The notes: a model not told the origin generated them from the sequence alone. A stretch of DNA of 64,000 bases from Neoconidiobolus thromboides FSU 785 (GCA_025603075.1 MU626296.1:72685-136684); one strand, 5' to 3'. Counted from the first letter of the stretch, positions 48,963 through 62,290 are shown. A program made the numbers and translations.

Positions 48963-51900
48963 TTAAATCCTACCTTTCCATTTTTTACTATTGAGTTGTT
49001 GAATATAACTACTAGCTGTCTCTTGATCCATTTCTTCTGTAGAAACCATACTTATATTAGAATGAGAGCTACTAAAATAAAATTAGGTTTTAAGGTATTC
49101 TTGTGAAACAAACTTACTCTCCACTAAGTGAATAGAAACTAGTACTTGGGTGAATCGAAAGTGGTGATGCGATTATTATACTATCGGTACTCTTTTCATT
49201 TGAATTTGGACTTATAATGTTTATTTGAAGTGTTGGGCCTAATAATAATTTAGTTATATTTATATATAAGACTAGTTTACTTTACTTTTTACTGCCTCTT
49301 TTTCTCTTTTCTCTTGAAGGTAAGCTAAAAATTTTCTTCGTAAAACAAACGTTTGTAACAATCCTATAACCTTCTCCATATGCATTTGAAATAGTACTTC
49401 TTCTTTTAATTTATTATATTTTATAAGGTCTGATATTTCAAATGATGATAATGGATCTATAAGCATTTCTCTCGATAGCGTTGATAATGCATCATTAAAA
49501 TGAATGCCTCTCCCAGGTTTGATTAACAGTCTCAACTCATGATATATTCTATTTAAACGCAACTTTTTCTCTTTACATTCTCTTTCACTCATTGTCCTTA
49601 ATAAACTATTTAATACTTTTAAATTTGGTGCTTCTTGATTATATGCCCCGTCTTTATTGCTACTTGGGTTGTTGAACTTACTACATTCTACTAGGTTTGA
49701 AATAGAATATATTTTGTTGTAAATTTTACACTCAAATGGCTCTTTGAGTTTCATCAAGAACGGTACTAAGTTTCTAAGGGGAATATATTCACTTCGCTTA
49801 AGGTCATATTTTATCCATGCTGATTTATAATCTCTTATTTGGTCTCTAGAAAGCATATCCGTGGTTGTTGCTTCTCCATCTTTTTCATCATTAATTTCAT
49901 AGCAAAAAGAAAAATTGTCCACTATAACACCAACAAACATATTTAAGAAGATATACATGGATAGGATATTAAATGACATGAACAAAAAATAGCTCCAAGC
50001 AGGAGAGCCACAGTCTGAGGTCAAGAAATTACTTTTATTATCGATTACGCATTCTGGTGCCTGGGTTGTAAAATCATACATTACACTGTTCCATCCTTCA
50101 CCTTGAGAAAATCTTACTAATAGTAGCAAGGTATTAAGAGGAGTATAGAAATTGACATAACTTTCTGTTCCATTTACACCAACTTTAGTATTTCCAAACA
50201 CTTGTATAAAACAAACCGCATACACTAAAAATAGAATCACCCATACGAACAAGAGATTTAAAATACTCTTAGCACTTGCTTTAAGGGTTAAAAATAATTG
50301 ATGTAATCCATCAAACATTGACATTAATCTCAATGATATAAATATCAAAAATAAATTTACAACATTATGGGAATGTCTACTATCAATCATTGCAAACCTT
50401 ATCACACATAACGCCAAGGTAGAAGTTACTAGTGCAAAGTATAATATATTTGATAAGTTGCGGAAGTATACATTAGCTTTAAGCCCAATGATTTTAATTA
50501 CAACTTCAGCTGCACAAATGGACGTAAGTACTACAAATATAATTGCTTTAATATATAACTCTTTTGTACTCATACCTGACCTTTCTGTTGCTAATGTTAC
50601 AAAAATTAAAAAGTAAATTACACCCATAAATTTTGTAAACCAGGTTTTCTTGGTTGTAGCTAATTCATGGCAATAAGCCACAAATTGGTTTTTAGGAGCT
50701 GTTTCACGAAGCTTTGAAGGCTTTATATTTTTTATGATTTTTTCAAAATCTTTCCATCTTCTTTGCTCCGAAGATAACAATGCGGATCCAGAACGAGTTG
50801 TGAAGTTATCAATAATAACTGAAACAAAAAGAGAAAGTACCGAAACTGAAACCATGAAGTTGAAGGTTATAATGATAAAAGAATGATACCAAGAGACATA
50901 ACTTTCTGGCTGTAAACCAAGGCCTTTTACCTTCATGGAATTTTGCATAACATCAGTCCATCCTTCACCTGAAGTAATTTGAAAAAGTATGTTCAAAGCG
51001 GATGAAAATGAATCAAAACTATATTTCCAAGGATTGGCCCATACCCTTGGGGTAGTTAATCCGTTAGAAGGATTTACAAATTCCCCTATACACTCAGTAA
51101 CACCACTTACATTGTCATCATTACAACTATAAAATAATCCTCTGAATACATTCTGAAGGTAAATTGACCATGGTATTAAGAAACTAAGTGCAATTAATGC
51201 TGCTTCAAACAATTTACTAAAGCCAGAAACTAAAACTGCATCAAGCGTAAACTTTGCAGTATTTGAGAAATTAATTAACCGAAGCACTCGAAGCGATTTT
51301 CCAGCTCTAGCAAACCTAGAAAGTCCCTCTGCTTTACTAAACTTAGCATAGTAGTCAATAAATGAAATGACTAAGGCAATAAAATAAGGGATATTCCAAA
51401 AATTCTGAAGATAAGCATTTGGGGTAAATAGTAGTCCATCGGCGATTGCATGAATTGCAACATCAACACCAAAAATGATCAGAAATATGGCATCAGAAAT
51501 GATAAAAGGATTTGATAAGCCTCCACTATCAATTTCAACCATGATTTTAGGGGTCTGAAATAAAGTAAAACCAATATTTACAATAACTGATATAACCATA
51601 AATACAAAATAAAATTTCTGAAGGATCCAAGCAAAACTGAGAGATGGGAAAGGATAATTAGGGTGGTCATGGGAACCTGAAATCATCTGGCAGATCCTTC
51701 TAAGTCTTGAACTTCTTGAAAATAAAAAGAAGGATTTATCATAAGTTGGATGTACTTCCATGAATTCTTCCCTTTGTAAAGAAAGCTGTTCATATCCGTA
51801 AGGCTTTACCTTTGGTTCTTGTGTATCATTTTGAGCAATGAAGGTCAAAAGCCTCCCATGAACAGTTTCTTCATTTACAGAGTCCATTGCCAAATGTTTA

Positions 51901-54900
51901 TTTGCTTTTTTGTTAAAATGATCCATTTTAATAACTTCCTTGAAATTAAACTTCTCAATCCTTTCCATGAGAGAAGATTTATGTTTAACTTTTTCGGATT
52001 TTTGTTTATAATGTTTAAGAAATTGTTCAGCATCAAAGGCCTTTAAATCTAAAATTAGACTGTCTGGAATACCATGAACTTTGAGTTTTTGTGGATCTGG
52101 TTTTATATATTTATAAATGTTCCAAGGACTAAGATAATTATTAATTCTTTTGATATCAAGTTGCAAACTATTAAAATAGTTTTCAAGTTGTATTCTACGC
52201 TTCTCTTTATCACTAAGCTCTAAATTTTCAACTAATACTGCAACAAATAAATTGACCAATATGAAATTGGAAAGTGCAAAAAACATGAATATAAATATCA
52301 CGGCTACCACAGAAAATACAAGGTCTTTTTGTGAGTCTAACAATATATAAAGAACTTTGGACCAATCTTCTCCAGAAAATACTTGGTACAAAGCCAAGAA
52401 ACTCCACCCAAAGCTATCAAATCTTTGGAAAATCTCATCATCGCCATCTTTTTCAGGAACAAGGCCCCCAAACAACTGTATCGCAATTGCAGAACATAAA
52501 AATATCAAAGTAAACACGAATAAAACCATATTACCGATGGCTTGTATACCACTAGCAATTTTCATCAACAAGCTTCTAACGATTGGGATCATCCAAACTA
52601 ATCTATAAGTCCTTACTACTTGAAATATAGTAAAATACTTATAACTCTCAAATCCAGATGCAAGGTTAATCATAGTAACTACCAAGTTTATAATAGCTAA
52701 AGAAGCATCAAATATATTATAAGCTTTTTTAAAAAATTGAGAAGACAAGAAGTATCTCAGTATAATTTCAATAAAAAATAAACAATTTATGACCGTTTCT
52801 GAGATTTCTGTCAAATTTCATTAAAGTTAGCTTAATCAATTAAATATAAAAATAAATTTACCTAACATTCGAACCTCATTATCTGAAGTATGACTATTTT
52901 TTGATCCAAGGACTCCTAAGTTAACAGCAATTAACAACAACCAAAAATATTTGTTTATAGTATATAATGTTTTTTTATCAAAGCAGCCATATGACTTGGA
53001 TTTAGTGGTCAAAGGGGATGTCGCAGCTTCTTTCTCTAAATCTCTGGTGCTTGTTATCCTTCCAACATCTTCGTAATGATTTTCCAACTCATTATGTTTG
53101 TTTACTTCGTCAATAAGGTCAATTGGCCTAAAGTTAGCATTAGGGTAATAGTTTTTATAGTTTGGAAATAATGTCATACTTTTTTTTAATTGAGGCACTA
53201 ATCTGATTACTTCTTATGCTCCCAAAGACTTGCGATATGACGGCAACAAACATATTTAACAACCAAAAATTAATTGCAATGATTAATGAAATAAAATAGA
53301 CTGAAGCCCCGCTACTAGTCCCATAAAATACAGAATACATTATATCTGACCAGGATTGACCTTATAAAACAAGGATTTAACTAAAGTTGTAAAATATAAA
53401 ATAATAAAATCACCTGTTCCAATGATAAATACATAAATAAATGATCGAAACATGGTATGAAATCCTGTTTGACGATTATCCGCATCTTTCATTTCCTAAA
53501 TAAGTTTAATAAATTATTACATTGTAAATTCACATTTAAATTACTGCACATATTTGCCCTACAGGACACGTATATCCGCCCGTTGCTCGTGCGTCGCTAA
53601 ATGAATTTGTAACTATTTCACTAGAAGGAAATTTTACAGTAATATCATCAACAAGGTATGAGCCACATATTTGATCAAATATTGTCGGCTCTTCTTTATA
53701 ACCTGAATTTATATCATTTGGATCATCTTATGTAATTTACTAGTTTATTTATATTCGTTAATTATAAGGAATTATCTTACTCAACTCAAAGCATTTATAT
53801 TTCAAAGAATCTTGATAAAATGTCGTACCGATTATACTTAACAAAAAATACAAATTAGTTTAATAAGAGTGACTAAAAATAATTAGCTACCTATACGCTA
53901 GTAAGAAGAATGCTATTATTGTAAAGACATTGATAAGCAATGGCCCACTCGTTTTCAGAGATTTGAGGATTACCTAATAAAAAGATTCTATTAGCAAATA
54001 TTTTGCAACTTAAAAATACTGAATACTTGAGAACTTGAAGCAAAGTTCAATAGTCTAAATATTCTTAATGAACTCAATGACACGATTATTCCAAGGGCAT
54101 ATCCTTTTAAGTGAGAAAAAGTCGTAAATTTAAAAATCCAAAAAGAAATAATGCAAAAAAGATCAAGTCTATTAAAACTTTTTCTCAAATAGGCTGAACG
54201 AGTTGAATAGATACGACTACTAATAGCATCATTTAATCCAACATTGATATATTCCTTATTATTTTTTTTTGGATATTTGATTCCATCATAAATAAGGCCT
54301 CCAACAATAATTCTCGCAAATGATTCTAAACTAAAGTGAAAAGTGAAATTAGTTAATATATAATAATATATAAATAACAGCTACGTATATATAATGAAAA
54401 TCATAGGTAATATAATATTATTGGATGCCCCGAAAAAATTCCCATTATCTGTTGAAGATATTGATTTTGTAGTAGTCGCAAGTGTTAGGAAATGTAAAAT
54501 AACTATTAAAGTCAGAAAAACTTCGATGATTCTATTAAGTTATAAGTTAATAGATGTGGTAGCTTTATACAATAATGTTACTCTGATCTTAATAAATATG
54601 CTAAAAATCTTCTAATTTTATTTGTAGGTGAAAATATCCTCAAGGTATTTCCTGTTAAAATTGGCCTTGATACATCACTTTTTTCACTATATAAACCTGT
54701 TGAGTACCCTATTGGAAGTGACATTGTTCTCGATGCGGCTCTCTTTAGTAATATCCATAAAGAGTTGATGTAATAAAACATAAGTGGGAACCTTGAAAGA
54801 AGGGTTTTGGTCTCCTTTTTATCTTTTGATTTTGTTTTAACGGATTCTTTATATCCATTTTTCGTGTCTGAAACTTTTACTTTTTCTGTATCCCCAGAAT

Positions 54901-55236
54901 CCATATTGAAAAGATTGGAAGACTCTTTATTTTTTAGTGGAGTTATTGAATTTATACTTTCTGGTCTATAACTTTCGTATATACTAGTATTACTTTTACG
55001 ATGCTCTGGTTGAATATTTAAAGTATTGGAATTCCTTATTTGGCTTAAAGGTATATTTTCACTATTTTTATTTTTATTGAAGAAATGTTCCATAATACTT
55101 AATAGCACATCAAAAGAAAAGACAAGAAAAAGTGGTGAAATAGAAATAACCTTATTGTTCTTTTATTGAAGCCAGAACTTTTCCAAATGGGGTTATTTTC
55201 ATGAACACGAATATTCAACGGTACAATAAACTTCAT
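48963..55236 (-). CDS. CCH1: Cch1-type four-domain calcium channel alpha subunit
   Basis: Thirteen exons on the minus strand (55151..55236, 54582..55097, 54385..54531, 54027..54330, 53891..53973, 53781..53836, 53545..53726, 53414..53495, 53180..53360, 52862..53127, 49286..52807, 49118..49238, 48963..49071) splice in frame to about 1884 aa. Cch1 (with Mid1) is the plasma-membrane high-affinity Ca2+ channel of fungi. All four six-helix repeats are present. Pore loops: domain I TGQSWSDIMY, II FSGEDWSKVLY, III TSGEGWTDVMQ, IV SQGEGWNSVMY. The C-terminal cytosolic region runs over the last two small introns to an acidic EEMDQETASSYIQQ tail. An A8 run at about 53180 that seems to break the frame is a splice site; the intron ends CTAAC-TTTAG. 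The first exon is the least certain; translation could instead begin at the Met at 55093. Intact. Confidence 0.92.
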
Positions 55237-55868
55237 CTATGCAAAAATCAATTAAAACCACTTTAATCATAAAATTAAAAAAGTTTACATTAAAGGTCAT
55301 ATAATATGAGTAAAATATGAATAAACTTAATATTTAGAATAAAACTAGTATTATTAAGCTTCTAATAATTATCTATTATCTTAATTTCCAAACTTATAGC
55401 TTATTTATATAAAAACTTTTTCCAAAGTTACTAATCTTTTTTGAAATATTATTTTCAAAGTATTTAAAAGTGAAAATACCTTAATTAGCCATATTTGACT
55501 AGCTGCTGCAACTTTAAGGATTATTTACTTATAACATTAAAAACTGGATACACTTAATATTTGTTTAAAGCAAGAATATCATAAAGTTAAAGTATATAAA
55601 AGAATAAAGCTTGTATTGGCCTTAAAGAATGATACTCTAACTTAAAATAATAGAATAAAGTTTGCTTTTTTTCTTTGAAAAATATAATATAATAAAGTAG
55701 CGCAATATGAGAAAAACTAAATAAAATAACTAATTTCTATTACTATTGATATTTTTGAACTTTTTAAAGTCCTTTTATTATAAACTATACAAGCGATAAA
55801 AGGGTATATGATATTAATTTGTAATGTTAAAAATGCAACTTATAAAAGATATATTCTATTTTTATTAT
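55237..55868. other. intergenic between CCH1 start and ICP55 end
   Basis: About 630 AT-rich bases with no gene, RNA or repeat recognised; presumed CCH1 promoter. Confidence 0.5.
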
Positions 55869-57811
55869 CTAAGGTTTGTTTAAAAAAGCTTCGAGTTCCT
55901 CGATCTCTTTTGGTATGTTTTGAGTCAAGTTTAAGTAATTACCATTTTTTTCTATTAAAATATTATCTTCAATACGTATTCCTATACCTTGGAATCTTTT
56001 TGGATATTTATCATCTATTGGTACATATACTCCAGGTTCTATTAATTAATTAATTAATTGCAGTTATTTACCTAAATTAAATATCCATCATATTCATATA
56101 GCTTACCTATAGTTACTAACATCCCAGGCTTTAAGTATTGTGTACGAGTAGAGGAGGGAGTATCATGAATATCCAGTCCAAGGTAATGCCCAATATGATG
56201 TGGATAGAGTTTATCATGAACTTCATTGCGCGAAACATTAAATCCTAAAAGATTTAACTCGTCTTTTAACCAATCAATTGATTTGAATAATATATCATTC
56301 AGTGAATCATTATATAATTGAGTGTTGCAACGCTGATATATATAGTTTAATAAATTATGTTTATAAATTCAATAATATAAAGTTTTACCTCAATACATTT
56401 TTTTTGCACATTGAGTACTGCTTGATATAATTCTGCTTGGTCTTTTGTAAATCTTTTACCAACAGGCCATGTTCTTGTAACATCACTGTTGTATCCAAAA
56501 TAGGCCTATAATTCAAAATTATAATTAAATAGATTGAGGCTAGAAAAATATTACTGCACCAGCATCCATCATTAAGAGTTTCCCTTTCCTTTTAAACTTT
56601 TTAATTATATTCTTATAAAAATATATACAATTTACTTCAAAGCCATATTGTTTGAAACATAATGAAGAGATAAAGCATTTGTACCATTAGCTACAACTGG
56701 AACATAAGCATGACCTTGAGACCCCATCCTTCTAATTTCATTTTCGAAAGTGGATGCTATGTCATGCTCATTTATACCATCATTGAAATTTGATGTCAAC
56801 TCCATTACCTAATATTGTATATTAAGTGGCTATAATATCATACAATGTTTTTTAATACCTTAGCAAATCCACGTTTTGTTATTTCAGCTGCCTTTTTTAT
56901 TAATTTGACTTCAGCTTCTGATTTATAAAGCCTCATCTCTTCTATATTGGCTTTCAAATTTTTGACTTTAAAATTAAGCTTTTCTAAAAAGTAGTTATAA
57001 AATAATAAAGGCTTATATTTGACTTACGTTGGTTTAAATAGTTTGTTATGTTGTATTCAGTTGAGTTCAATTCAATAGGTTTTTGTAAGTCTATATATAT
57101 AGTCTTTGCTTTATTTAATATTGGTTTTATTAAATTTGTAAATTCTTTAATATCAATAGTCTAAAAATTAGTTACTTTTGTTTAAAAGAGAATAGTTAAT
57201 TTACCTCGTCTGCCCCAAAATAGTTTTTCCCTTCGTCTAAGCCACATTTAGGACCTTCCCAAAGCTCTATATCTGCAGATTTTGGTTCAATAAATAAACC
57301 CATTTTATACTTACGTTGTAAATTACTATCTTTAACTATAAAATTTAATCAACATAAGTTATATCTAAAAAATAGATGAAAATACTCAGAACTAAAATCG
57401 AGTTTGGTTGGTCGAATCCACATAAATAAAGTAAATTTGGGTTTTGATGAAATGGATAAAAAATATTATTGGATCGAAATTTTAAACGATGACCAAATAC
57501 TAAAACTACAGAGCCTTCTGGGATCTTTTCTAGTAATTTTAATCGACGGAGTTCAAGTTCATCTTTAGTTATTCCAACCAGAACTAATAATAGTGTTAAT
57601 TATTTTAATATATAAATAAGTTTAAAATACTTTGATCTTTTTGTAGTAGATGTGGATGAGTTTTAAATGAAGGCTGTCCAAGGTGGTTCGAAAAACTCGA
57701 ATAATAGCTTTTGTTAATTATTTTATTGTCATTTACTATTGTTTTATTAATTAAATTGTGCCATTTTGTTTTATTAGCTAAATGTAATAATGGTTTGTAA
57801 TTCAACTTCAT
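55869..57811 (-). CDS. ICP55: mitochondrial Xaa-Pro aminopeptidase (Icp55/XPNPEP3-type)
   Basis: Ten exons on the minus strand (57631..57811, 57386..57583, 57205..57335, 57028..57160, 56859..56983, 56636..56808, 56555..56588, 56389..56505, 56107..56332, 55869..56038) give 495 aa. Icp55 trims one residue from proteins after mitochondrial presequence cleavage. The N terminus ([20 protein letters not shown]) is basic, hydroxylated and free of acids, a plausible mitochondrial targeting peptide. THPHLL, the creatinase-like N domain ([19 protein letters not shown]) and the M24 pita-bread domain follow. Metal ligands are in place: two Asp in [16 protein letters not shown], His in [15 protein letters not shown], Glu in [10 protein letters not shown] and Glu in GIGIRIEDN. 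One exon is only 34 nt. The last intron ends in a TTAA repeat next to its acceptor. Confidence 0.94.
56040..56060. repeat. TTAA tetranucleotide repeat at an ICP55 splice acceptor
   Basis: About five TTAA units directly precede the 3' splice site of the last ICP55 intron on the minus strand. The intron remains in frame and functional-looking. Confidence 0.75.
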
Positions 57812-58066
57812 ATTAATTAAATTAACAAAAATTTAAAATCATATTTAGAAATTGTATTTACTTTCGTTTTATGCAAAATTTTATAAACTAAATGAATGAT
57901 GGAATTTATAAGTATAATAATTAATTTTAAAATTCTAATAATAACAATCATTATCTATTTTGTATTTGAAATGCTTTATAGTATTTAAGTTCATATTTAT
58001 AATATTATAAAATCATTAATAAAAAGGCAAACATAATGATTATTTTATAAAATCCTTTTATGTAGA

Positions 58067-59011
58067 TTAAGAAATATCTTCAGTCACTGTTACTAAGCTA
58101 TAAATCTCTTCTTTTCTTACAGCTAAAAATAATTAGTTTAAATTTTTGTATTAATCAATAACTTACGGGTAACTCCAGAAGGAAATTGGTATCTACGGGA
58201 GCGTTGAGGCTTTTCATTTGGTTTATAGTAATTTCTAAGAACATCAACTTTTTTTCCTTCGTCTTCAATAACAACTACATCTACATTAGAACCAGAGCCA
58301 AGGTCATTGAAAATACCAGCTTTAATAGCATCAGAAACAAGCTCGATAGCTTCTTGTTTCTCAAGATTAGCCTTGTAACGTGATTCAAATACAGACATTG
58401 CTGCTAAAGAACCCGACCCCATTGTAACAAATGGAAGTTTATCAGTAGAACCATGTGGATAAATAGTATATAGATGAGGACCCTTAGCATCGATCCCGCC
58501 AAGAATTAATGCAGCCCCTATATGACCTTGGTGCTTAAACAAATGCTGTTTCAATAAAGTCATTGCAGTTGCTACTCTAGATGAACGTCCACTAGAAAGA
58601 CGATGTAATTCAAGTTGAGATGAGATGAGAGAAGTGGTAAATTCAGTATCTGCAGCAGTACCTGCACCGCAACAATAAATATTTGGTGCAATATAATGAA
58701 TTTTTTCGCAGTTTTTATCTGCAACAATTGGTCCATTAGTAGCTCTGGTATCTGCTCCTAACACTATTCCATCCTTTATTTGTTAGTTACAGGATTATTA
58801 CATGGATGAATTTATTACTTTAAAAATTAATCCAACGATAGTAGTACCAGTCTTAGTGGCATTTGGAAGTACTGCTCCTTTACTTTGAAGAAAATCGTTT
58901 CTTCAAATACTATTTAATTCTTATTTATTTTATGTAAAAATCAAAATACCTTTTTACATTATCGAAAGAAAATCCGCCCTTTTGTTTATTATAAATTCGA
59001 GTATCTGACAT
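58067..59011 (-). CDS. PUP1: 20S proteasome beta-2 subunit (trypsin-like)
   Basis: Four exons on the minus strand (58950..59011, 58819..58900, 58167..58773, 58067..58122) give 268 aa. The catalytic threonine is in [20 protein letters not shown], giving a propeptide of about 33 residues that is removed on assembly. [34 protein letters not shown] and [17 protein letters not shown] are diagnostic of beta-2 (Pup1/PSMB7). The C-terminal tail [13 protein letters not shown] is the extension that wraps the neighbouring beta subunit and is added by the last small exon. It forms the trypsin-like site of the core particle in nucleus and cytosol. Confidence 0.96.
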
Positions 59012-59300
59012 CTTTTGACAAAGCTTTAATAAGAGTTATATATTATTAGGATATAAGAGTGTACCTTAAATAAAAATGAGAATTGAAAAATGCTCAGTGT
59101 ATTTTGGTCTGTTGATTACGTAGATTACTTGGTATACTTTTTGATTAAGAAATTATTTTAATTCAACCAATACAATATAATTGGATGTAATTGAGCAGAA
59201 ATTTATTTCTGCAAAAATTATAGAATCTGAAATTATTGGTTCAAATTTTAAATCTATTTACATAAAAGTAAAGGTTCTACAACAAATCTTTTAATTAAAA

Positions 59301-59815
59301 ATGGGTAGATTAGCTCGCAAAAGACAACATAAAAATATTCGTGATAATAGCCGAAAGTACAGAACTAGAGCTAGAACTAGAGACTTGGACCAAATACATG
59401 ACGATTTAAAAGAAGGTAAAAAAGAAAGCTTATTAAACCAGGAGTTTAATCCTGATTTACCTGGTGCAGGACAGTTCTATTGTGTCGAGTGTAGGTAAAG
59501 CAAACTATTTAAACATTAGCTTTTGATTTGATTAAAAAACAATTAGTCGACATTTTATAGATGAGCGTTCATTAAAAGAACATACTCGTAGTAAACAACA
59601 TCGTAGAAGGTATTTTATTAAAGTTATTTGTAGATTTATTTAAAAAAAAAAGACTTAAGGATCTTAAAGACGGTCCATATACACAAAAAGATGCTGAAGC
59701 TGCAGCAGGTTTGGGCACTGATAACGGGGTACGCTCTGAAAAAGTTAAAGAACTTGTTCAAAATCAAACTACTTTCACAAATCAAAAGTCAACAGAGCCA
59801 GAAGTATACTATTAA
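59301..59815 (+). CDS. BUD20: Bud20/ZNF593-type pre-60S ribosome export factor
   Basis: Three exons (59301..59494, 59547..59609, 59653..59815) give 139 aa. The protein has the basic N terminus [16 protein letters not shown] and [17 protein letters not shown], then one C2H2 zinc finger split by introns ([20 protein letters not shown] with RSKQHRRR), and the conserved [18 protein letters not shown] tail. Bud20 shuttles on pre-60S particles and helps their nuclear export. Length and motif order match the family. Divergent from PUP1, with 289 bases between starts. Confidence 0.94.
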
Positions 59816-60363
59816 GCAATTTGTTTGATTTAAAAGAATATTCTTTGATATTTCCGTGTTATTACTTAAATATAGATTATTTTATAATAGTTGCTATTAT
59901 AATATAGAGTTTTTTAAATATATTAATATTAAATAAACTTAATATTCATTACTTGATCCTATTACTATCGAGGTTGACTACCGTTTATGAACTTTATGGG
60001 AGTGTCTTTTTCGATATCATCGTTTTACTATTTTTAAAGATCTATTATGTGGAAAACTTTTTAGTGAATTTCTTTAAAAAAGACAGCCCCATATGATGTT
60101 CGATTACATATCTATTAAATCCTAAATTTTATTAATGCATGAGATAAAAGCTTAGGGACAGTGATTTGAATTATTTTATATTAAATTATTTTTACGAATT
60201 ATTTCATAATCATATACTATTGAAAATGGTATTTACATGAATTAATAATTAGCTCTTATATGAATAGTTGAAATTACAATCCTTCAACTATAATTTCATA
60301 ATTATATACTAAAGGGATAAATAAAGTAGTCATATCAAGCAGTTTATTTTATATACATGGGTA
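59816..60363. other. convergent intergenic region with a diverged hairpin element
   Basis: Holds a worn element copy at 59995-60095. Otherwise AT-rich and featureless. Confidence 0.55.
59995..60095 (+). mobile_element. 105-bp hairpin (MITE-like) element, copy 16 (diverged)
   Basis: Forward copy with preserved ends (TATGGGAGTG and AGCCCCATAT) but a drifted core: TTTTTAAAGATCTATTATGT then GGAAAACTTTTTAGTGAATT. Confidence 0.65.
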
Positions 60364-60753
60364 TCAACATATTTCATTAGATGATGAGCTTATATCAGGA
60401 GCATTGAGAGGATGAGCATTTGAACAATGACTACCAAGTCTACATTCTCCCTTAAGGTATAATTCACATGGAACTGAACTCTTTAATTTATGGTACCTTC
60501 TCGGACTACATGTTACACCATTGCATGGAGGTGGCTTAAAAGTAGCTATAAGGATATTGTGGGAAAATTTACACATAGAGCCGAGTGTACAATCTCCTCG
60601 TTGAAAAAAAGGGCAAGGTTCTTTAGATATAGATTTGGCTCTTAGTCGCTCACGAAGGATACGTATTTTTTTGCGGACTATAGGATCATTAAAGTCGATA
60701 GTAATGTCAATTTCTGGGACTGAAAAAGCCTTTTCGTGAACTCGATGTGCCAT
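60364..60753 (-). CDS. small CCCH zinc-finger protein
   Basis: Single exon, 129 aa. It starts MAHRVHEKAFSVPEIDITID, then a basic helix (KKIRILRERLRAKSISKEP), then two CCCH fingers with C-x7-C-x5-C-x3-H spacing: CPFFQRGDCTLGSMCKFSHN at about residues 47-66 and CELYLKGECRLGSHCSNAH at about 95-113. Such fingers bind RNA. An extra Cys pair (PPPCNGVTCSPRRYH) lies between them. I do not recognise a specific orthologue; candidates are RNA-processing proteins with tandem CCCH fingers. The start is the first ATG and the frame is intact. Confidence 0.8.
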   Translation of the reverse strand: MAHRVHEKAFSVPEIDITIDFNDPIVRKKIRILRERLRAKSISKEPCPFFQRGDCTLGSMCKFSHNILIATFKPPPCNGVTCSPRRYHKLKSSVPCELYLKGECRLGSHCSNAHPLNAPDISSSSNEIC

Positions 60754-62290
60754 ATTTATTAAAGAGTTTTAAGATTGATTGGTTTTGTATTTTATACTCT
60801 TTAAAAATGAACTTGTCAGCATGCATAAAATCATATGGCTTATGTATTTGGGTTTTAACTCTAAATCGAACATGAATGGGAAAATCCTAAAAAAAATTAT
60901 CCAATCAAACTCGAGAATTCACTACCAATTAACTTGGATTTAACTTGGATTTGGATTAGTTTTATCAATGGTAAATTAGTATTTTATATGAACATTATGG
61001 CTGTCGTAGCTTTATTGCAACTTTTTAGCGGTAGTTTTTAAAACCAATTATTTTTTTAGTTGATTTTTTAAAACTAATTTATAAGTTTTGGCCTGACTTT
61101 AGATAAACTTTACTCTTGAAAAGTGATTAAATAGATTGCTATAGAGCCTCGACAGCTTTATAGACTTATTTAAAATAGAAATTAGCTTTCTACGAAGTTA
61201 CGTGGATTGAGGTGACTCAATATTAAATATGTAAATTGTACGGCTTGATATTAGACTGTTTAAGCCTAAGGTTTAGCTATTATCGAATTTATATTTTCCA
61301 AGTTCAAAATTAAGCATAAATCAAATATCTTTATAGCACTCTATAATTAATTTGTATATTATGTATGGAGGGAACGTTTTCAAACAATTTTAAAATTTTA
61401 TACTATATAGAAAATAGAAAACAAACAAACAAGGGAAGTTCTAGATAGTACGTGGTATACTTTTTGATGAATAATGGACCCTAAATAAAACAACTTAATT
61501 GATTGATTTTTGGTTTCTTCAAGATTTAACTTTGAGCTTGAGCTTTCAACTCTTTAGAAATATAGTTCAAAAAACTTCACATAATTAAAAAATATAAAAA
61601 TTAATGTAAAGTTCAAATTTTAAAGTTTAAATTAGTCAACTCAAAAAACAAAGCCAATTACGATAGTAGGTTTTTTTTAGAGCGTTTTTATTCGATTATT
61701 TTGGGCATACTATTTAGACACACCTAATAAATAAGGTGAGATTAGAAAAGCTATTTTCAAAAAACAAGATTTCAAACATATACATTTACTACTGCTTTGA
61801 TTTAAACGTAGATTAGATGTTATCAATTTTTAATTGCTGAGTTTAATCATAATGGCTTTGCTTATTCTTATATTTGGAAAATGTAAAATTATAAATGCTA
61901 ATCCACGTTTAAACGGAAGCATTAGGATGAAGAATTTTTGTTCTTTTTAACTTGAAGCTGCAATATTTAGACAAAGATTTTAACTTTATTACAAAAATTA
62001 GCATAAATGTGGCACGCTTGTTTTAAATTGTACATACAAGAGTCCATTGACATTTATATTATAATAAAAAGCTCAAAATATTAGTTAATCTTGATTATAA
62101 ATTTGGGTAGTGCTATCACACTTTTGAACACCTGAAGTATTTATTACTTTAGTAATAGAACGATAAGTTAAGTTAGAATCTCCAGAGCTTAAATTCATGT
62201 TCTGCAAAATTTAACTTAAATAAGAAATTTAATTCAAAATTAATTTAATTTTAACTGTTTTATTTCTTAATTTTTTAAATTTACAACAAG
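60754..62290. other. 1.5-kb intergenic region with an inverted repeat
   Basis: No gene seen. An imperfect inverted repeat lies at 61785-61927 (listed separately). Near 60930-60958 there is a short tandem of AACTTGGATTT. Otherwise AT-rich with scattered stops in all frames. Confidence 0.5.
61785..61927. repeat. imperfect inverted repeat, about 35-nt arms
   Basis: TTTAAACGTAGATTAG at about 61801-61816 is matched in inverse orientation by CTAATCCACGTTTAAA at about 61899-61914, one mismatch in 16, with weaker pairing outside (GCTTTGAT against GGAAGC). The loop is about 80 nt. It may be a small worn transposon or a hairpin-forming transcript; no second copy was seen. Confidence 0.55.

Noticed and set aside
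49160-49290. CCH1 ending at the TAG at 49272
   Set aside because: Ending the exon at a GTAAAG donor (49286) lets two further small exons join in frame and yields an acidic C-terminal tail typical of Cch1.
53160-53200. Apparent frameshift in CCH1 at an A8 run
   Set aside because: Using the GTATGA donor directly after the run and a CTAAC...TTTAG acceptor removes 52 nt and restores the frame, with conserved coding text on both sides.
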